Below, one piece after another: positions 57,990-64,000 of a stretch of 64,000 nt of DNA. Position numbers and translations under genes: made by a program. This DNA comes from Zygnema cylindricum. Lineage: Eukaryota > Streptophyta > Zygnematophyceae > Zygnematales > Zygnemataceae. The DNA is taken from NCBI GenBank assembly GCA_037447655.1, contig JBBHKE010001813.1, forward strand, positions 124,001 through 188,000, written 5' to 3'. The notes below the pieces were generated by a model, which was given only the letters and a program-made list of their open reading frames with translations, did no database searches and was not told where the DNA came from. How positions within the stretch are numbered: position 1 is the first letter of the stretch; each line of letters starts with the position of its first letter.

Positions 57990-59040
57990 CATGTGCGAAC
58001 TACAATCTGTGACGACACGCAAAATCCGTGACGTAAAAGAACAAAAACTTAATCATTGACAACGGCATGTTGTTTGAACGCCTTACACATGTTCAGCTAC
58101 GATACTAATGGCGCAAACTTCTCCACTGCCTAGCGCCCAAGAGTCCTTAACCGAGAGCTTTTAGGTCATTAACTCATCACTCGCCTGGGGCACCGAGAGC
58201 TCCTAGGTCATTAACTCATTACTCACCAAGGGCATCGTTGACCTTTTGAACTAAGGAATTGGCGTCACATGTTCTATCTGGGAGCCCGCAGTCCTTGCTC
58301 GAGGGTCCCTATAACTTTTGCGTCGGGACAGCGAAGCGGAATGTTCCGCGTTTTTTTGTAGGGAAATGTTGTTTTGCAAAACCGCTCATTTCAAGGTCAA
58401 TTTGAATGGTGGGGCAATGTATGGCTGAAGGTTTCGATCTAACGGTCAAAAACAACCCGATCTTCGGAAACGAGCTTAAACTGACGCTTTTGTGCCGGAT
58501 GGAGCGCATTTGTTACTAGAAGCGCTAATAAAGTGACGTGACGTAGGTGAAGTCCAAAAAATCCGCGTAAGCATTGTACCTTGTACCCAATGAAGTGATT
58601 CGCGCAATGCCCAATAAAAAGCCTCATATTCCATCTTGATTCGAGTTTTAACGAATGAAACGTCCACATTCGATCTTGATCTGTCTTTCCAAAATCCTTT
58701 CATTTTGGGTCTTGATTTGTTGTTTTGCAAATTCAGTTATACATATTTTCGACATTGATGAGCTGTCTATGTATTGACATCGACGAGCTGTCCATATTGC
58801 ATGGAGGCTTATAAAGCTTGTTATTCGTACTGTAAATATTTAAAATATATTTTTTCTCGTAGACTAGTCAATGCTTATGCCTTTACAAAATCGACATTTT
58901 ATTCGTGCTTCAGAGTTGAAAGCTCCTACAACAGGCTTAGAATGCCAACAGTGGTGGCGATATCGGGACGCGTGCAATTCATTGCATAAATGAGCGCTCC
59001 TTCTGCTTCGTGTTGGAATTCAAGTATTTTCTAGGTCTAG
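57990..59040. other. Intergenic DNA with a 2x tandem near 58155-58235
   Basis: The unit CCGAGAGCTTTTAGGTCATT...GGGGCA is followed by CCGAGAGCTCCTAGGTCATT...GGGCA, about 42 bp each. No gene was recognised. Confidence 0.5.
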
Positions 59041-59290
59041 AGATTGCAAAATAAAAAGCAAAATAGTAGATATTGACAGCCTGCCTCTAACTCCTCCTCA
59101 AGTCCCCACACTTGTCGCAGTCACTGAAGACTGGAGGAGGAGTTAGCCATGGTGCCTGTGCTGTCTAGAGGGAGACAGACAGTTGTTTTATGGGGGGTTT
59201 TTCTCTAAAAGGTAGTTTAGACAGAGCCAGGATTTAATCCTGGTACCTGACATTAGTCACAACAGCCGGTAGTCTTTTCCAGATTGTCTA
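59040..59290 (-). repeat. Second SINE-like unit
   Basis: On the minus strand GACTACCGGCTGTTGTGACT and CCAGGATTAAATCCTGG resemble a degenerate tRNA D-arm and T-arm. The tail shares GTGACTGCGACAAGTGTG with the unit at 32205-32765. A 12-bp inverted repeat (TAACTCCTCCTC 59088-59099, GAGGAGGAGTTA 59134-59145) lies in the tail. Confidence 0.35.
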
Positions 59291-59399
59291 AATTCTATTT
59301 GAAGATTAGGGGTATGCTATTCATTTAAATAGTTACAATAAGACTAAATCATTTAACTAGAACTATATGCATACTGCATAGAAACAGTTGTGTAAAGTA

Positions 59400-60214
59400 C
59401 GACGTACGGTACGGATACGAAATAAATACCGCGCAGTTTGTTTGACGCCGGAACGAATACCGCGCAGGTATTTATGACGGCCACGATTGAAATCCAAAAT
59501 TGATCGGACGGCCGCGAAGGATGCCGGGATCGCGGCGTACGATTTTGGCCGTTTACGATCACCGCCACATTGAGTGACACGTGGTAACACTACATTGGAT
59601 TGCGGCAACTCCGGAGATTACGGGAACAAATCCGGATATGACACGTGTCGACATTTTGGCCATTTCGTACAATGGCCGTACATAAAGTACACCACAACCT
59701 GTACTTTTCTGTACGACACAGTAATTTGATTGGTGCCGTACTTCAGTAGATAGAGTTTTAGAGAGGGAATAGGACTTAGATAAATTTTGGGTAGGCAGCT
59801 GCCTCTCCCAGAGAGCACTCTGTATAAATGGCAAACTTTGGGCAGCCATAACTATCAATTTACTTGACCATTTTCAGTGATTCCTTTTGCTGCGGACTCA
59901 GGAGAGTCCACGCTCCACAGGGGTGTAGTCGGTCAGAGTTTTTGCTTGCTAGGGTGGCTGCATTTACAAGGGAAAGTCAAAGTGGGTGAATGTGTCCAAA
60001 TCTCATATTCTAACTTTGCATTCTGTGGTGGAACTGAGCACACAGAAAGTGTTATTTCACAAGGGTGAATCTATATTGGGATTGTGACTGTCAAGGGGTC
60101 AGTCATTTGGGTTTATATTAACTTGGAGTCGGCACTATCTAGATTAGCTTCTTTTGGATCTACATACTCTGAGGGCCAATGGAGGTCTCAGAGTTTCACT
60201 TCGCAGTAAGGGGG
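59400..60214 (+). mobile_element. Copia LTR, leader and gag start
   Basis: Related to 32840-33464. TATA-like CTGTATAAATGGC near 59820; gag-type start MEVSEFHF near 60179. The gag text ends after a few codons, where an inverted RT fragment begins. Confidence 0.65.
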
Positions 60215-60505
60215 CGTCACTGGTTCCTTTGTCCCTCTTTGGATTATTCAATCAACTTTTCCCGTAGCTCCAAAAGGGTGCTGACTCCCCTTGCATCCTA
60301 TAAATTAAACTTGGTGAGTAACTCACCAATATACTTTCGTTGAGTTAGACGTATCTTTCTGTTAGGTCTATCTTTGATGACTTCCAGTCTTAAGACGTAT
60401 TTGAGTTCTCTTAGATCTTTCATTTCAAATCGACTCCTTAACATGTCTTTTACTTTGGCTATATCCTCTTTGGTTTGCCTAGGATAATCAAGTCATCTAT
60501 TAGTT
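60215..60505 (-). mobile_element. Copia reverse-transcriptase fragment, inverted
   Basis: The minus strand reads DDLIILGKPKEDIAKVKDML, RFEMKDLRELKYVLRLEVI, then LTQRKYIGELLTKFNL and a stop. This is the part of the copia RT (RVT_2) just after the catalytic Asp pair. Stops occur immediately before the DD. Confidence 0.85.
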
Positions 60506-60509
60506 TGGG

Positions 60510-61109
60510 ACAATCACTGTAGCTTGTGGCCTCAGGCTAAAGTAGTCGTGTCCTAAAGATACACAGCTACGTGGGCCTTAAAGAGTCACGATAGCAGACC
60601 AGAGAAGGGAAAAGGCATAGATAGGTAGATTAGAGAGGCAAGTTTAGACAACTTTTGATTTGACTAAAGCAGGATCCACAAAATACAAATGTTCTTTAGA
60701 ACTTTATATCCTAATAAAGCTGAATTATCCTCCTAAGGACTAATCTTATCTATCTTTGTATAAAAGACTCAAAATGAATGTCATATCTGAATTTTGTGTG
60801 ATGTAATGTCTGTGTGAGACACCTATCTCTAAATCTTGGATGAATTTTATATTTCTGTGTGCTTCACTATGTTGTGAAACATATTATATGAGTGGTTTTA
60901 TCAGATAATGCCACGTGTTAGTATTCAGCCACAAACGACTGTTTTTCTTTTGTTCTTTTCGGTACATTTTGTTGTTGAATCGTCCATTAAATTTCGCACG
61001 TATGAGTACCGCACGTGTGAGCCCTGTGACGTCACACAAATATATCGGGTAGGCTGGTCCGTACCATAATGTGTTGAAAGGTATCGCCCGAGATCGCACA
61101 AATCCAACA
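60510..61109 (-). mobile_element. Possible copia 3' LTR
   Basis: On the minus strand a purine stretch CAAGTGGGAG (61110-61119) is followed directly by TGTTGGATTTGTGCG, the usual polypurine-tract/LTR start pattern of copia elements. The other LTR border was not found and the internal region upstream is not recognisably pol. Confidence 0.35.
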
Positions 61110-61124
61110 CTCCCACTTGATGTC

Positions 61125-62700
61125 GTGGCGATACTTGTCGTCTGATCTCGTCGTCCTCGATTTGTTTCAATGCCGTCGCACTCTCGCGAAGGTACACTCG
61201 ATTCTTAGAAGAATACAACTGTTATTTTTTGTACAGGTGGATCGATTTGGAATCGGCCAGCTCAATGTTATCAGACAATTTCAAACTTTCTTGAAATTTC
61301 AACCTGTGGGGAGTAAGTTTGGTCTCGCGAATATTGGCCCTACAATTTTAGCCACTGGATGCGCGTTTGGCGCTTGATTTTTTTTCGTTGCTGGCGCTTG
61401 CTTTAAGTGCGAAACGACGTGTAGCTGAATCAATTGATGTGTAAAAATTTTTGGTCGTACATTTTCTGCTATCCTTATTTCGCGCGCTTGTCACCATTTT
61501 TCGTTTGTCGATTCGAGTACAGTTTTTCGAACGAATCGAATCTTTGTAAGTAGTCGCATGAATTTTCTGTAGTGGTTTCCATGCCACCTGCATTTGTGGC
61601 TGTCCGATCAATGTTTATGTGACAACGATTCAGTTTCGTGAGATTCCAATGTACGACGTCGGTTTAGTTTTGCGCTTTCGTCACTCTTGCAAAGTTGTAC
61701 CTGCAGTATACCTCACTAAACCCCTGTCGTGTCTATATGGAGTGAGACGTTCCACTCTGAATTTTGTCTGTACATTCAAGTTAGGGTTAACTTGTTTCCC
61801 TCTGCTCTCTAGTCTTCCTTAGACTCTTGCAGATAGGCGTTGTGAGCCTTCTTTCTCTACATCTACTTACATTGATCAAGGTCTCCTGCATGGCTTTCCC
61901 CTTTAATACTGCGACAATGGAGTCTCTTTTTGGCTTTAGGAGCTCCTTCTCTTTGCTGCTCACCATGGTTTCCGCTGTAATATGTACATTGGAGGACGGA
62001 GGCCCTTTTCGATGGTGATCTGAGGCGTCTGTAGCCAATCTACTGTGCTTTTTGAGGTAAGACACTCTCGGACTCTCTTTCCCTTCGGAATTTCTCCTTT
62101 ATGTTTCTACTATTGTCTCGTTTTACAATTTTTTGTTCAAGTTAACAACGATGTGCTCCCTTTCTTGCTGCAATTTCTGATGAACAATTTTTTTTACTGT
62201 GTTTTGACTGAAAAGCTCTCATATTCTTTTTTTGTGTTTCATTGAAAATATTTCCTTCATCTGTCCATTTAATTTCTGCCTGTCTTTGGTCTTCAAATGT
62301 GACACGTGAGTTTTGATTTTTACCTTGCTCTCCATCACGCCTTTCGTTCTTGTTTGTAGAGATTTACCTTTCGGAAATATGATCGCTTGGAACTCTGTGA
62401 TCTCCATCTTCCCTTAGAATTGAGACAATATTAGGGCATTAGTTTCTCTAGAATCGTGTAAGTTTCTCCTAAACCTTGTCTGATGCTCGTTTTTTAATTT
62501 TTGACTTTTTAATGCCTCTGTGTTCATGTTTCTATTCCACTTGATATCTCATTTTCCCTCGGACTGCTCAACTAACTTTTCGATTTTGTGTCCTAGTTCA
62601 GAGAATTTTCTTGGCGGTCTGGTTTGTTTGAGGGAGGAAGAAGAAGCAGCAAAAGACTGCAACAGAGGCAAGTTAACAATAAGGTAACCAAATTGTCTCA
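61125..62700. other. Unrecognised, probably decayed retroelement
   Basis: Lys/Arg-rich minus-strand frames (MSYLKKHSRLATDASDHH near 62065; MEITEFQAIIFPKGKSLQ near 62407) could be a decayed gag continuing from the gypsy-like remnant to the right, but I see no diagnostic motif. Confidence 0.3.
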
Positions 62701-62701
62701 C

Positions 62702-62885
62702 CCCGATGAACCTTAAACTTATAATGAGGCAATTACTTGTCCTGAGAGAAACCGGTGGAAGACAGCCATTAATGAGGTGGTGGCTTCAATTATGGAGGCC
62801 GATGCATTGGAATTGATGGATTGTCCTCCTCACAGGAAGCCAATTGGGTGTAAGTGGGTATTTAAGTTGAAACACAAAGGGGTCA
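62702..62885 (+). mobile_element. Copia reverse-transcriptase N-terminal fragment
   Basis: EP-TYNEAITCPERNRWKTAINEV and PIGCKWVFKLKHKG match the start of the copia RVT_2 domain (W..A...E..., P.G.K.I..KWVFK.K). The frame then passes into VFLEASCVLPT, DNA that resembles the leader before the gag at 33440. Confidence 0.8.
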
Positions 62886-62893
62886 AGGTTTTC

Positions 62894-63970
62894 CTAGAGG
62901 CTTCGTGTGTGCTGCCTACTCTGAGGACCTATAGAGGTCTCAAAGTTGCACAAAATTTCAAATTGCTTACCTTCCACCACAAGGAAGGAGAGATGAATTT
63001 GTACGTTTTGGCCTGCATCATCCGCGAATTTGATTTCCATTGCTTTAATGATGCCATATACTAGTAGGCTCCCACTGCGGACCGTACTCAGGCATATTTC
63101 ACTGGGATAAATTTTTTGGCATGATTTCCTCAATGCTAAGCATGTTATGAGGTTAAAGAGGGCTCCGGTATCCACCACTGCATCTTGATACCCGCCGTAT
63201 CCATTAAGTTTAAAATTAACTATGTTGTTAAGAATAAGAGCCACCGACAGGGCCATAGAATCTCAATCCGCCATAGAAGTTTTCGGTTCTACCGACATAA
63301 AGACGCTCTTAGGTGGTTCTACCAAGGCGACCCTTTCCCTCCTGGTGTGAATCTTTTCCCTTAATGCCTGAATGAGGATTTTTTCGGGCAAATTGTGGGA
63401 GGAGGCTAGCGTTTTGACGTGGGTCAAGGCGTTGGGCATCAGGTGTCGTACTAACATAACTGCTCGTTTGGAAGAAGGAAGGTGAGCTTTGGGTGATGAA
63501 ATGAGTGAGTCCTCTTCTTCCGATTTCTCTGATTCCCCCCCTCCGTGCTTCTTCATCTTTTGCATCCGAGTTCCTTGTTGGAGGTGTAATTGGTGGATCT
63601 GTTATTGGTCTTTCAGCCAAGTATCAGTCGAACCATTCTTGATCTGTTTTAGTGGTTTAAACATCCTTTTTCGGCTGTGGTTTCTTGTAACCCTCGAAAC
63701 CAGAAGTAAGTTTCTTAGGAGCCGGAGAAGGCGAATGGGTCGGTTTTAGACACCGCCCAATGTCACTATTCAACATGACATCTCGCGGTGTGAAGGATAA
63801 AGGACCGGTGGCTTTGCGGCTGTGGTCTTTTGGTTCCATCGGCTGTTTGTTCTTTCTTTGTGAAGACGTGGTAGAGCAGAGTTGCCTGCGATGGTCCCCG
63901 TCTCCAACGTTCTAGCCTCCGGACAGAAATGTCCGAAAATTATGAGCCTTTGGAGGCTCCATATCCCAAC
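62894..63970 (-). mobile_element. Ty3/gypsy-like gag and aspartic protease remnant
   Basis: The minus-strand frame has VNFKLNGYGGYQDAVVDTGA (DTGA at about 63161-63172) then LSFLVVEGKQFEILC, the layout of a retropepsin (FKL.G....A.VDTGA...I; FLVV....EILG). Upstream on the same strand are charged, Pro/Ser-rich gag-like frames with stops between them (MGGDDDDLIGWDMEPPK near 63999; MEPKDHSRKATGPLSF near 63839). No RT is seen in the window on this strand. Confidence 0.6.
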
Positions 63971-64000
63971 CTATGAGGTCATCATCATCTCCACCCATCG

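Noticed and set aside
1-64000. CRISPR arrays, bacterial operons, prophage or organelle genes
   Set aside because: Nothing of the kind is visible. Spliced genes, TIR elements and copia/gypsy remnants indicate nuclear eukaryotic DNA.

Overview
The window looks like nuclear DNA of a plant-lineage eukaryote, probably a streptophyte alga such as a characean. This rests on three things: a UVH3/XPG-type repair nuclease, plant-type leucine-rich repeats (LxGxIPxxIGxLxxL) with one repeat per exon, and a CHASE-type receptor exon. Genes are spread over long introns in repeat-dense DNA. The species is an inference. No bacterial or organellar features, rRNA, CRISPR or bona fide tRNA gene were seen.

Layout. 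1-9.5 kb is repeats: two direct copies of a 1.2-1.5 kb block, several TIR elements (PIF/Harbinger-Tourist-like with TTA duplications; a TA-target family), a TC/TA microsatellite, a 10-N assembly gap (7179-7188) and a GTAC-rich tract. 9.9-20.4 kb is a complete 15-exon gene for an XPG/RAD2/UVH3 structure-specific endonuclease (about 1,884 aa) with all visible catalytic acids. 21.6-26 kb is again repeats, including two oppositely oriented Tourist-like copies. 28.3-29.0 kb is the first exon of a CHASE-domain (cytokinin-receptor-like) protein, with an unusual cluster of CACGTG sites. No kinase exons follow it; instead there is a copia remnant (minus), a pogo-like transposase remnant (minus), a tRNA-like SINE split by a hAT-like MITE, a second copia remnant (plus) and more MITEs.

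37.8-48.9 kb is a 12-exon gene, reconstructed here, for a secreted protein of about 518 aa: signal peptide, LRR cap, eight 24-residue LRRs each on its own 72-nt phase-2 exon, an EGF-like cysteine module and a Pro/Ser/Arg-rich tail. 49-64 kb is intergenic and repetitive: more MITEs, a second SINE-like unit, a rearranged copia element, a copia RT fragment and a Ty3/gypsy-like gag-protease remnant (minus).

The three host genes act in unrelated processes (excision repair, membrane signalling, cell wall/apoplast) and there is no sign they are co-regulated. The transposable elements are mostly non-autonomous or broken.
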